Position numbers and translations under genes: made by a program
Shown: piece after piece, positions 15,720 to 24,687 of the stretch
How positions within the stretch are numbered: the first letter of the stretch is position 1
Layout of the letters: each line of letters opens with the position of its first letter
Virus record (IMG/VR): IMGVR_UViG_3300028909_000018
Coordinates: 1 to 64,000 of that record
Source of the DNA: a virus
Direction: 5' to 3' (one strand)
DNA length: 64,000 nt
The notes under the pieces: generated by a model
Database searches by the model: none
What the model was told of the DNA's origin: nothing
The model's input: the letters and a program-made list of their open reading frames with translations, nothing else

Positions 15720-15976
15720 GATTTGGGTATGAATCCATCGATTTGATCAAGAATGGCCTTGTCGAATTCCTCTGACATGCGGCACGGCTTCTCATCCATC
15801 AGGATGATAGCCGCTCTCAGCGCCGCGATATAGTTCGGAAGATACCGTTCAGGATGGATGAAGGCAAGATGGATCAATGGCGCATAGGTCAAATATGCGC
15901 CACCCATGGCAGATTCAAGAAGAAATTCCTGTTCGAAGTGTTCAAACAGAAGTCGTTCGGCCTGTGAATGTTCCAT
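15716..15976 (-). CDS. Hypothetical protein
   Basis: 86 residues from ATG 15976, 10 nt after GAGGA; an in-frame TTG at 15985 is too close to that site. Helical, with acidic N-terminus (MEHSQAERLLFEHFEQEF) and a Pro/Tyr-rich centre. No family recognised. Operon member. Confidence 0.6.
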   Translation of the reverse strand: MEHSQAERLLFEHFEQEFLLESAMGGAYLTYAPLIHLAFIHPERYLPNYIAALRAAIILMDEKPCRMSEEFDKAILDQIDGFIPKS

Positions 15977-15981
15977 GATGA

Positions 15982-16278
15982 TCAATCCTCAAATTGGTGA
16001 AGTTTATAGGTGGTGATGATACGATCCCAATTGACCTTCAGCCACTCACGCGCCTCGGCTTCCTTGTCGAAACGGTATTTCACCCTCATCCAACGGAAAC
16101 AACAGGGATCATTCCCCGTCGCATCCTTGGGACAGGCAAGGCTGATGGTCCACTTGTAGTCGTTATTCCAGCGAGATGGGGGATAAATAATTCCCACCTG
16201 TTTCTTATCCCCCTTAATGGTGGTGAAAGGATTGGGACTAGCTACCTCCCTAGGGTTCTTTTTAAAAGATAGTTTCAT
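15982..16278 (-). CDS. Hypothetical protein
   Basis: 98 residues with a basic start (MKLSFKKNPREV), two adjacent Cys (DPCCFRW) and a final helix (EAEAREWLKVNW). ATG overlaps the stop of the gene at 16275-16487. Function unknown. Confidence 0.6.
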   Translation of the reverse strand: MKLSFKKNPREVASPNPFTTIKGDKKQVGIIYPPSRWNNDYKWTISLACPKDATGNDPCCFRWMRVKYRFDKEAEAREWLKVNWDRIITTYKLHQFED

Positions 16279-16487
16279 TTGGATTCCCTAATTACAATTT
16301 TCCAGTTCTTCCCACCCATGATTTTGACGAGACCGATGATGGCCCTGTCGCCCACCTTCGCACCGGGATAGGATTGAATATGAGGGGAAAGAAAAACGTT
16401 CTCGTGTTTATTGCTGTTGACAAATGTCCATTCCTGCATAAAATCAGGACGGATATTGATGCACTGGACTTCATATTCATCGCGCAT
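16275..16487 (-). CDS. Hypothetical protein
   Basis: 70 residues, ATG after GGAGATTTGAT. Small beta-rich protein (VQCINIRPDF, KVGDRAIIGLVKI), possibly an SH3/OB-like barrel; not assigned. Confidence 0.55.
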   Translation of the reverse strand: MRDEYEVQCINIRPDFMQEWTFVNSNKHENVFLSPHIQSYPGAKVGDRAIIGLVKIMGGKNWKIVIRESK

Positions 16488-16488
16488 A

Positions 16489-16596
16489 TCAAATCTCCTT
16501 CGTCGTTATAATAAGGCTCGGCGCGTGGCAATCGAACCACCCCAAATGGTTGGCTTTACGGGGCATACCCGCTGCCTTGAATTTAATCAAAACCAT
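16489..16596 (-). CDS. Possible 35-residue peptide
   Basis: MVLIKFKAAGMPRKANHLGW... ending TTKEI, first frame behind promoter 16642-16670. Its stop overlaps the ribosome site of the next gene. Ribosome site is weak (GGAAT), so it may be a leader peptide or no gene at all. Confidence 0.35.
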   Translation of the reverse strand: MVLIKFKAAGMPRKANHLGWFDCHAPSLIITTKEI

Positions 16597-16641
16597 TCTT
16601 TGAATTCCGTTTACGCCGAGATAACCCTGAATTAGAAGGGC

Positions 16642-16670
16642 AGAATAACCTAGGTGGTCTGGTTTGTCAA
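16642..16670 (-). promoter_or_regulatory. Sigma70-type promoter
   Basis: Minus strand: TTGACA (16670-16665), 17-nt spacer, TATTCT (16647-16642). It starts the small-gene operon 16596-15256 and lies within the 3' end of the gene at 16650-16880. Confidence 0.7.
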
Positions 16671-16880
16671 TATCAATTTCAAAAGATTTTTAATTTCAGA
16701 AAGGTCGGTCTTCACCGTCTCAAATTCGTTGACCATATCCCGCACCTTCTGCTCATGGCTGCGCCGCTTCTTATAGGCGTTGAAGGCCTCTACATTGGTG
16801 TTTAGAATGGCCCCAGACTGCGTATCCCGAACGAGGGAGGGCTCACCCTCCACCTGATAATATCGAGGCTCTTCGCTCAT
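16650..16880 (-). CDS. Small conserved T4-type protein with coiled coil
   Basis: 76 residues. The pattern PSLVRDTQSGAILNTN followed by AFNAYKKRR and a C-terminal coiled coil (VKTDLSEIKNLLKL) matches a small protein often found in cyanophage-type T4 relatives (from memory, moderate certainty). It lies 1 nt after the giant DUF4815 gene and is co-expressed with it. Role unknown, perhaps a virion assembly factor. Confidence 0.55.
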   Translation of the reverse strand: MSEEPRYYQVEGEPSLVRDTQSGAILNTNVEAFNAYKKRRSHEQKVRDMVNEFETVKTDLSEIKNLLKLILTNQTT

Positions 16881-16881
16881 T

Positions 16882-19800
16882 TTAAACCGACGTGCAGACG
16901 GCCACCATGTCGGTCAGCCGTGGAACAAGATATGACCCGGCATTTGAAAGAAGCACCAGCTTGATGGCGAAGGTATCAAATGTGGCATAATTAACACCAG
17001 AATTAGATGTATAACTAACCAGACCATTATTCGCTCCGTTTAGATATGCCGTGTTGAGGAAGGCATTTCCAGAAGGAAGACTGTTGGCGAAGTTAAAGAT
17101 ATACTGGTTGAAATCCTGATTATTAATTTGTGATGATCTGGTCAGGTTAGTCGTGTACATAGGTGTCCATGACTTACTTGAGAATGGATCATTGTCATAC
17201 TGATTCAAAAGTTTTGCGTAGCAGTAGATCGAAGTATTCGCAGGATAATATGCCCCTAAATAGACTGTCAGATTTTCGGCTTCCATCCCCTGTAGAAGAG
17301 TAACGGTGGTGGAAATATACTTGTCGATGGCCTGACCACTGTTGGTGATTTCTGAAGTGAACACGTCATTGTTGGAATCTTCTCCATTGATGAGATTCTG
17401 AATGCAGAGAGCCCCAGACTTCACATTATTGATGGCGGGAGAAAGATAAGGCGAGGTCGAAGTCATGTTGCCATAGACGGTTAGTGACTTATTTCCTGAA
17501 TTATATCTCATTTCATTTGATTTCGACATGACGACACGTTCTTTATCCAAGAAATCTGTTGACTGACCGAAAGTTAGTGAAGTCTGGGATGGGTCGGCAG
17601 AATATGAATTAAATGAATTTGCCACACCCTTCATGGTGAAGTTCAAAGTTGTGACGGATGGAATCGACACCGCAAACTTAGGCATGAAGGTGTCATAAGG
17701 CACGTCATTTAGGGTGGCGATAGCCGCAGAGGCAAGAGAACGTGATCCGATGATGATCCCATTATTTGTTGAAAGGTAAACCGTCGAGTTGGCGGTAGAA
17801 TTTCCGACACTGATAACAGAACTGTTAACAGTCTTGATAATACCAGTCAGACCACCATTTGAGGTAAGCATACCCATTGAACAATTATTATCAGTAAAGA
17901 TAGGCACCGTGTTGATCACAAATGATCCTGTCGTCACCGAGTTAACATTGGCCACCATCGTAGAATTATTTGTATTACTGAATAGATAAATCTTTGTGTT
18001 GGCAAGCAGGCCTGTCGTATTTCCTGTAACCGTTGTCGAGACGTTGGAGACAGAAATATTAGCAGCCTGAATCACGGTGTTGGAATAATAAACAGGTTCC
18101 CCAAGGGTGAAAACTCTTGAAGTGCTGTAAACTTCCAAATAATCCGTGTCGTCGTTATTATAAACGGCCACACCCTGAGAGGCGGTGAAGTCAGCGATGT
18201 TAAGGTTAAACTTGATGGCCTCGTTCTGAAATGCTGTCCATGTAGAATTCTGTGATGACAAGAACATATCACCAATAAAACTCAATGTGTAAATTGGAGC
18301 ATTTGTCAAGACATCGGTTCCTGAAATGACGCCAGTCCACAGATCATAGTTAGGATTTGCGCCGTCAGGAATGATGACGAAGCAGTAATCCGATCCTGAC
18401 GCCAAGAATACGGGTTCAGGGAATAAAATATTCGTTCCCACAGAAGCATTTTGTGATGTGTTTATCTGACTTGGCAACACATGCACCTGAGAACCCGGCT
18501 GAATATCAATACCGGGATATCCATTAACCATATCTCTGATCATAACAGTTATTCCAAGACTTGGATCAGTCGCGGCAAAAAACACATCAAGAGATGTAAT
18601 ATACACACCTTGCACGTTTTGTGGAAGATTTGTTGAAAGAATAGAAAATGCCTGAGCAATTGGTTCATGTTCAACGAACCAATAAGTACCATTCCAAACA
18701 GCATTACCCGGATTTGGTGGAATAATTTGTGGCGTCGTTACTGTTGTGTTATTGGCATAGGTAACCATAGACTGAGAAACAGTTGTGGTGGAAATCTGTG
18801 GTTCTGTCGTCTGTAGGGTAAGGTTGTTCACCGTATACGCAAGGTTGGTGCCCTGATATTCACATGAGGCAATAGTAGTAATAATATTACTTTGGGTAAT
18901 AAGATTAGAAATATCCATAATCTGAAAATTAATGCTTCCTGTATAGAAAGTATTTGCGGGAAGGTAGAAATATCCCCAGAGTTGACCTATCGCGTCGGTG
19001 ATCATCGTGGACGTTGGAAGAATATTATAATTTGAATCCGTCTGTACACAATATTGTGAGATAGACTTGTCGTTGAAATAAGTCCATACCTGTGTATTTG
19101 GCTTCAGACCATTGGCATAGAATTTAATTAATTGCGCCTGACAGAATGGCTGAAGTGAAACATCGGTAACAACATTACCAAAACTATATGTACTTGTTAC
19201 AGGAGCCATAGAAAGTGTGGTTCCGGTCTGTGTATATGTATTGGCCTGAGATGTTGTTGTGGTTGTTGTGGTTCCAACCACGGATGTATTTTTTGATGTT
19301 GTACTAGAAGTTTCGTTCCAAGTTCCCCACTGAGTTGTCCATGCATTGGCAAGATCAACCCAATTTGAATATGAGTTTAGGTCAACAACGACGGCAGGAT
19401 TTACCGTAACGTCAGGCATATAGTTTCCAGATGGAGACAATACAACTGTTCCTGCCCAATTATAAAGAATACTTTCGGCGCAATTTCTTTCCTGTGAGGC
19501 GAAAGGCTGAGAAATCCATGGCTTAACTTCTGTATAATCAAGAGTCAACAGTAGTCCATCAGAAGATTGTTCAATATTTGTACTTGCACTATTTGCATAA
19601 TTTAGATTAACGAGGAACTGATTAAAGATAGGACGAGCCTCGGAAGAAGCGCCGTCGATGGCGATATTGAATGCGGGATCAAGTGTGTTGGCAATACTGA
19701 AATCATTAAAGGGATCGGCAAGCACACCATTCTGGAATACCGTCTGGCCAGACTGATTTGTAAGAAGAAGATTCTGGGCAGACTGTTCAAGAACCGACAG

Positions 19801-22791
19801 GGCCGAATAATATGTGGCCTGCTGAATCTGACGATCAAGCACACCTATATCCTGCATCGTATATCTTCTGTTGGTATTATAGACGAGACTTGAAACAGGA
19901 TTACCGTCAGAATTGTTAACATCGACAACATCTGTTGTCAGCGTTGGGTATGGCGGCACGTAGATTGTTGCCAAGGTCATACCCGACTGAATATCACCAG
20001 CCGGAACAGGATTTTCTGAAGGAATACCAGAATTTATTACAATACTTCCCTGTTGTGTCAGCCCAACAACGTCATATCTTCCGACATAATATTGAAGAGA
20101 AGATTCAAATTCGGCCCCATTGACAGGAATGAAAAGATTTCCTGTCGAGAATGACAGCGTGTTGGCCGGATTGACGATAACCGTGTTGGAGACGGCAAGA
20201 GCCGCGTTGGAGACATAGGGAATCGTGTTCTGGGCATAGATGCGGAAGTCGGCGCTATTTCTTAGGTTGAAGGTCGAACCGTTGGCCTGTGAGGTATAGG
20301 TCTGGATATCCTGCGTGAAGATTGAGTTGGCGGTGACGCCAGTGTCATCAACAGGATATGAATCAATTGAGAAGAATCCGGCCCCGGTTGAAACGTCCTG
20401 TTGATAGGCCTCACACTGAACGAGAAGAAATTCTGTGTTGGAGAGAGCCGCCCCATTTGGTGTCAGGTAGGAGAGACCATAATATTCGTCTGTCTGGTTT
20501 GTGTTGAGATGGAACTGGCCTGTGATCGATGGGTTGGTGTTGGCGTAGGATGAACCATACCAAACATTAGAAACCGCGAATACGTCAGGCACACCGAGAG
20601 ACCATGGTCCCTTGGTCCCATTGACGTTGTTTGATAGGTTGATCTTGACGAAGACAGAAGTCTGAAGGCGCTTCTTGGCCGGTGAGGCGGTGATACGCTG
20701 CACAGGATAAAGCACCGAGGCGTTAAGAGTTGTTGAAAGATTATTGTTGAGGTTGACTGTGAAAGTCGTCGTGCTGCCCACGGTGATGGAAGTGTTTCCA
20801 AGCGCCATGGGAATCTGCTGACCACCAAGGAACTGAAGCGCCACGTTGCCACCAGCCCATGTGTTGGTTGCTGGTTGTGTCAGCGTCAGATATGTTGCGT
20901 TGGCAATGGCGGCAACCTGTTTGATTTCGTTGACGGTAGAGTTGGCAAGCTGGATATAGGCCCCAACATAAAGATTTGTCGCGAAGGATGTCGAGGTTCC
21001 TGTGACCACGTTACCTGATGTGGCGACTGAACCGGCGAGATTCGCGCCTGTTGCATTGCCCTCAGCAACGATGATGAAGTTTTCCTTCTGGGGAGTGGTT
21101 AGGGCTCCGGTTCCAAATGGAAGCTCGTTGGTTCCACCAGTGTATGAAGGCACGGTGACGGAGACGAGACCTGTGTTGGAGAAGTTGACAGTTGATGACT
21201 GAACGAACTGAAATTGTGTGTCAACGGTGTTAGAACTTGTCTGAAGAGTCTTGATGGCACTCTGATTGAAAGGATAAACCATCGCACCGAGGGTCGAGTC
21301 CTGAAGTGAGAATGTTCCAGCGGTAAGCACAACGTCGGCCAGTCCATAGGTTCCGGCATTGTTGGCGAAGACAGAACGAACGGAAGAGAATGACTGCCCC
21401 GAATTCATCTGGATGTTGAAAAGATATAGGTCGTAGACGCACGTATTAAGCCCCTGCACACCGTTGTCATATTCTACGGACAGAACGTTGGCCTTGCCAA
21501 TTTCGACGCCGGGAGCCACTATAGAGTTGGCGGGAATGCCCTTTGAAAGGTTGTTCGACACCGCATAGGCTGCTGCGCTTCTCAATGAGATGGACTGAAT
21601 TGTTGTTGGATTAAAGACGCCAGCAAATTCATTCACCTGAAGATAGTTACCTAGCTGCGTGGTGACGATCTGGGTAGGCGCATTCTTGACGGTGTTGCCC
21701 TTGGGAAGAACACCGAGCAACTTACCAACGATTTGAATACGATATCCGTTGACGTAACAAAGACCGGCATCAACTTCTAGCTTGATGTTGTTTGTGTCGA
21801 TGGCCCCTGTTGAGGTATAATTAATTAATGTTCTGACATTGAAGGGATTGATGACGAAGTTACCATTTGTCTCATAAGAATATTCCGCCATCTTCGCGCC
21901 AATAGTTGAGTAGACGGTATTTGAGTTGACGATGGAAGGCTGACCCGCCACGAAGTCCACAATAGAGAAGAAATTATTTGTTGAAATTGAGGTAGACTGA
22001 CGAGTCACAAGGGTAGGAACGATCTTCAGACGGTCGGCACCGGGAGACGAATAGTTAGAAACTCCCTGAGAATTATCAAGAAGACTCTGATCCTGAAAGG
22101 ATGTGACGATGGATTCAATAGACTGGAAGCCGACAGAAATATTATTTGGTTGATTGTCATAGGTGTCGATAATTAATTCTTGCTTTTCGACCTGAAGAAG
22201 CTGACCCTTCTGGAAGATGGTGCCACTTCCAACAGCCACGGCATAACTTAGGCCTGTAGTGTTGGAACTACCTGATGAAATTGTGTTGGCAACCTGAACC
22301 TGACCAAGAACGAGGTTGGCCGACGTGACGAAGTTTAGAATTTCATCATTCTGGAATACCTTGATGGCGGCATTTGATGTTGATGAGTTTAAATATGAGA
22401 CGAAGAGGGTGTTTAGGTTAGGCGACTGTGAAAGATAACCCTGAAGAGATGTTCTGACATAGGCCTTGAGACCCGAATTACTTACGGCTGTCAGACCATT
22501 CAAGTCAGCGATGGTCAGCGCCGCCCCATTCGCATAGGTGTCATTCATCTTTACATAGGCGAGATTTGACTTATAGGTGATGTTGCAGCCATCGACAATC
22601 GTGCCGTTGACGAAGATGTTCTGACCAAAGGTGCCGATCTGATTTTGAAGGACGGATTGAACAGTGTTGAATTCACGCGCCTGAACGGCGAATCCCGGCT
22701 TGTTGAGGACACGGTAATACTGAGCATTTGCATTGAAATCATCAAAATAAGGTGACTGATTTAAATTTGTATCTAAATTTCCGGTTCCCAA
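16882..22791 (-). CDS. Giant DUF4815-type baseplate/tail structural protein
   Basis: 1969 residues from a TTG start at 22791 (AAGGA 7 nt upstream). The N-terminus reads SPYFDDFNANAQYYRVLNKPG and AVQAREFNTVQSVLQNQI, the DUF4815 signature seen in large structural proteins of cyanophage-type T4 relatives. The rest is N/S/T-rich beta repeats (e.g. ANSTVNEI, GNTTGLLANT) with Pro-rich linkers. Likely a baseplate-periphery or fibre-connecting protein. Its length is about one tenth of the window and base use does not differ visibly from neighbours. Confidence 0.8.
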   Translation of the reverse strand: MGTGNLDTNLNQSPYFDDFNANAQYYRVLNKPGFAVQAREFNTVQSVLQNQIGTFGQNIFVNGTIVDGCNITYKSNLAYVKMNDTYANGAALTIADLNGLTAVSNSGLKAYVRTSLQGYLSQSPNLNTLFVSYLNSSTSNAAIKVFQNDEILNFVTSANLVLGQVQVANTISSGSSNTTGLSYAVAVGSGTIFQKGQLLQVEKQELIIDTYDNQPNNISVGFQSIESIVTSFQDQSLLDNSQGVSNYSSPGADRLKIVPTLVTRQSTSISTNNFFSIVDFVAGQPSIVNSNTVYSTIGAKMAEYSYETNGNFVINPFNVRTLINYTSTGAIDTNNIKLEVDAGLCYVNGYRIQIVGKLLGVLPKGNTVKNAPTQIVTTQLGNYLQVNEFAGVFNPTTIQSISLRSAAAYAVSNNLSKGIPANSIVAPGVEIGKANVLSVEYDNGVQGLNTCVYDLYLFNIQMNSGQSFSSVRSVFANNAGTYGLADVVLTAGTFSLQDSTLGAMVYPFNQSAIKTLQTSSNTVDTQFQFVQSSTVNFSNTGLVSVTVPSYTGGTNELPFGTGALTTPQKENFIIVAEGNATGANLAGSVATSGNVVTGTSTSFATNLYVGAYIQLANSTVNEIKQVAAIANATYLTLTQPATNTWAGGNVALQFLGGQQIPMALGNTSITVGSTTTFTVNLNNNLSTTLNASVLYPVQRITASPAKKRLQTSVFVKINLSNNVNGTKGPWSLGVPDVFAVSNVWYGSSYANTNPSITGQFHLNTNQTDEYYGLSYLTPNGAALSNTEFLLVQCEAYQQDVSTGAGFFSIDSYPVDDTGVTANSIFTQDIQTYTSQANGSTFNLRNSADFRIYAQNTIPYVSNAALAVSNTVIVNPANTLSFSTGNLFIPVNGAEFESSLQYYVGRYDVVGLTQQGSIVINSGIPSENPVPAGDIQSGMTLATIYVPPYPTLTTDVVDVNNSDGNPVSSLVYNTNRRYTMQDIGVLDRQIQQATYYSALSVLEQSAQNLLLTNQSGQTVFQNGVLADPFNDFSIANTLDPAFNIAIDGASSEARPIFNQFLVNLNYANSASTNIEQSSDGLLLTLDYTEVKPWISQPFASQERNCAESILYNWAGTVVLSPSGNYMPDVTVNPAVVVDLNSYSNWVDLANAWTTQWGTWNETSSTTSKNTSVVGTTTTTTTSQANTYTQTGTTLSMAPVTSTYSFGNVVTDVSLQPFCQAQLIKFYANGLKPNTQVWTYFNDKSISQYCVQTDSNYNILPTSTMITDAIGQLWGYFYLPANTFYTGSINFQIMDISNLITQSNIITTIASCEYQGTNLAYTVNNLTLQTTEPQISTTTVSQSMVTYANNTTVTTPQIIPPNPGNAVWNGTYWFVEHEPIAQAFSILSTNLPQNVQGVYITSLDVFFAATDPSLGITVMIRDMVNGYPGIDIQPGSQVHVLPSQINTSQNASVGTNILFPEPVFLASGSDYCFVIIPDGANPNYDLWTGVISGTDVLTNAPIYTLSFIGDMFLSSQNSTWTAFQNEAIKFNLNIADFTASQGVAVYNNDDTDYLEVYSTSRVFTLGEPVYYSNTVIQAANISVSNVSTTVTGNTTGLLANTKIYLFSNTNNSTMVANVNSVTTGSFVINTVPIFTDNNCSMGMLTSNGGLTGIIKTVNSSVISVGNSTANSTVYLSTNNGIIIGSRSLASAAIATLNDVPYDTFMPKFAVSIPSVTTLNFTMKGVANSFNSYSADPSQTSLTFGQSTDFLDKERVVMSKSNEMRYNSGNKSLTVYGNMTSTSPYLSPAINNVKSGALCIQNLINGEDSNNDVFTSEITNSGQAIDKYISTTVTLLQGMEAENLTVYLGAYYPANTSIYCYAKLLNQYDNDPFSSKSWTPMYTTNLTRSSQINNQDFNQYIFNFANSLPSGNAFLNTAYLNGANNGLVSYTSNSGVNYATFDTFAIKLVLLSNAGSYLVPRLTDMVAVCTSV

Positions 22792-22821
22792 GATATTTTC
22801 CTTCTTCTTTACAATATGTTT

Positions 22822-22829
22822 TATTTATT
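22822..22829 (-). promoter_or_regulatory. Late-promoter-like motif AATAAATA
   Basis: Minus-strand AATAAATA 30 nt upstream of the TTG start of the giant gene. Confidence 0.5.
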
Positions 22830-22838
22830 GTAAAGAAA

Positions 22839-23510
22839 TCAGACTATCTTCATGTGGTGGGTATGATTATGATATTCAAGAGTCTCGGCCCCATCAAAAT
22901 CTGCGGGAGGAACAGTATGTACTTTGGTCGTCGTCCTGAGATGTTTAAGTTTCGTCCCGCGAGGCAGCACCATCTCATCCTCACCATAATCAAGATGTGC
23001 GACAGGATGCCCTTTAGGGATTGTAAACTTCAGAAGATGACGATGCCTCACATGAAGTCCTACCGTGGATTTTTCCATATTTTGTCTATCATTTCTTTTG
23101 GCGAAGTTTTCCGCGACTGATCTGTTTATACTTGTTGATAAGTAGGCAGGATGTTCGACAATTCCATCTTTATCCTTTATTTTTCGAGGATCATGGCGTG
23201 TTCCTGAATATACCTGAATATCACGATGAGCCTTGATATGATTTATCGCCTCATCCATCTTCTTCGTATCATCTTCATTATCTCTATTAACATAAACATT
23301 CGATGAATTCTGGCTTTTATTCCAATGATAATTATTCAGTTCTTTTGAAGAATTCGAATAATTTTGCAACGCCTTTGTATGATTATAGTCATCATATTTA
23401 AAATGATCTCTTAATTCGTCATTTGCCTTCTTCGCCTTTCTGTAAAGATTCATAGTATTGGGTGGCGAAGTCTCCCATTTCTCGTTGAGTATTTCTTTTA
23501 ATTTTTTCAT
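22839..23510 (-). CDS. ADP-ribosyltransferase-like cargo protein 1
   Basis: 223 residues. The N-terminal tag MKKLKEILNE contains LNE, a fit to the T4 prohead-protease site. The C-terminal domain shows the ART pattern: VYSGTRHDPR (region 1), HPAYLSTSINRSVAENF (STS motif) and EDEMVLPRGTKLK (ExE motif; T4 Alt has EMEVILPRG). This suggests mono-ADP-ribosylation of a host protein using NAD. The usual YRG arginine is Ser here, so activity needs testing. ATGA overlap with ART 2 at 23507-23510; it lies between two giant structural genes. Packaging in the virion is inference. Confidence 0.75.
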   Translation of the reverse strand: MKKLKEILNEKWETSPPNTMNLYRKAKKANDELRDHFKYDDYNHTKALQNYSNSSKELNNYHWNKSQNSSNVYVNRDNEDDTKKMDEAINHIKAHRDIQVYSGTRHDPRKIKDKDGIVEHPAYLSTSINRSVAENFAKRNDRQNMEKSTVGLHVRHRHLLKFTIPKGHPVAHLDYGEDEMVLPRGTKLKHLRTTTKVHTVPPADFDGAETLEYHNHTHHMKIV

Positions 23511-24127
23511 TTGACAATATCCATTGAATGTTCGTGAACCGTCGTGGCTGGATTAATAACACCCCCATAAGGAACCTGATGTGTCTGTGTACCTCGATAC
23601 TTCAGCTTTGTTCCTCGTGGAAGGATGAATTCCTCTTCGCCGGGGTTATTAGTATGATGTTCCACATAACCACCGGGATGACCCTTGGGAACATTAATCT
23701 TCAGTACATGACCGACAACATTTTTATCTGTGATATCTGTTCCAGAGAAGAACTTGGCCGTGTGTTTATGAAGACTACTAGAAAGATAGGCAGGATGCTC
23801 CACCACACCCTTGGAATCCATTTTATTCCTTGGATCATATTTAATACCGGAATAGACAGAAAGCTTGTGAGGCGTCTTGTGTCTATTCAGTGCCGCATCC
23901 ATGTCTTCCTGATTAGATTCATGATTTATTTTGATAGGATATTTCTTATCCTGATGTCTTTCCCATGCATAATTATTCATGTCTTCTGAACTTGTTGTAT
24001 AATGATGAATTATGTCTTTATCTTCATCATTATACTTGCTGTAATGTTGAGTGAGAGTATTATTGAGATGTTTTGGTTTGGCCTGAGACTTCCAATTTGT
24101 TTCTAGGATGAGACTAAGCTTTTTCAT
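23507..24127 (-). CDS. ADP-ribosyltransferase-like cargo protein 2
   Basis: 206 residues, paralogue of the preceding gene. Tag MKKLSLILET (ILE fits the protease site), VYSGIKYDPR, HPAYLSSSLHKHTAKFF and EEEFILPRGTKLK. A conserved HVLKINVPKGHPGGY segment lies before the ExE motif. Overlaps its neighbours by 4 nt on both sides (ATGA), so the three tagged genes are translated as one coupled block. Residue Ser replaces the usual region 1 Arg as in all four copies. Confidence 0.75.
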   Translation of the reverse strand: MKKLSLILETNWKSQAKPKHLNNTLTQHYSKYNDEDKDIIHHYTTSSEDMNNYAWERHQDKKYPIKINHESNQEDMDAALNRHKTPHKLSVYSGIKYDPRNKMDSKGVVEHPAYLSSSLHKHTAKFFSGTDITDKNVVGHVLKINVPKGHPGGYVEHHTNNPGEEEFILPRGTKLKYRGTQTHQVPYGGVINPATTVHEHSMDIVK

Positions 24128-24687
24128 TTCAACTCCTTGACGTGACTTCCATTAGGCACCACGGCTGAAATAGAACCAACATCCTCGCCATCATTCTTAT
24201 AAAAATAACCCTTCTTGGCGTTACCCTTCTTCAGTGATCCTTTCATCAGACCATTGGCCTTACTATCAGAGTGGGGAGAATACTTGGTATTGGTCATTGG
24301 CCCTGTGATGGCGTAAGGTTTAATCGATGGTCTGACATTCATCGGCATCTCTTCCCCATTGTCATATTTAATAGGATGATCGGGATGCTCATGGGGAAAG
24401 TAATCATTATCCATCTTATGACAATTATGACCAGACTTTGTGTATGGTCCAATTTTCTCTAGTGTTCTGTTCCCGGCTAGTTTGGTCTTGCCGTATTCTC
24501 TCGTCCCATCCCATGTGCCTTCTGCTGGTATGCCTATACGGGCATTGAGGGCAACCTTAGCCGCCTCATGGGTTCCTAGGTGGAGGCCTGATGTTCCGCC
24601 TCTCAGGTCACCAGAAGCCGACCCATGCCACCACCATGCATTTCTTAGATGATCCTCGTTCTCTGTGATATGGCGAAGTTTTTTCAC
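24124..24687 (-). CDS. MKKL-tagged cargo protein with HGS/GLHLGT motifs
   Basis: 187 residues. Tag MKKLRHITEN (ITE fits the protease site). Then AWWWHGSASGDLRGGTSGLHLGTHEAAKVALNARIG in pieces: a HGS motif followed by GLHxGT and an Ala-rich helix, which recalls the NAD-binding front of H-Y-E type ADP-ribosyltransferases/PARP-like toxins (weak similarity, inference). Ends HVKELK. First of the three coupled tagged genes; its ATG overlaps the stop of the 1028-residue structural gene. Confidence 0.6.
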   Translation of the reverse strand: MKKLRHITENEDHLRNAWWWHGSASGDLRGGTSGLHLGTHEAAKVALNARIGIPAEGTWDGTREYGKTKLAGNRTLEKIGPYTKSGHNCHKMDNDYFPHEHPDHPIKYDNGEEMPMNVRPSIKPYAITGPMTNTKYSPHSDSKANGLMKGSLKKGNAKKGYFYKNDGEDVGSISAVVPNGSHVKELK

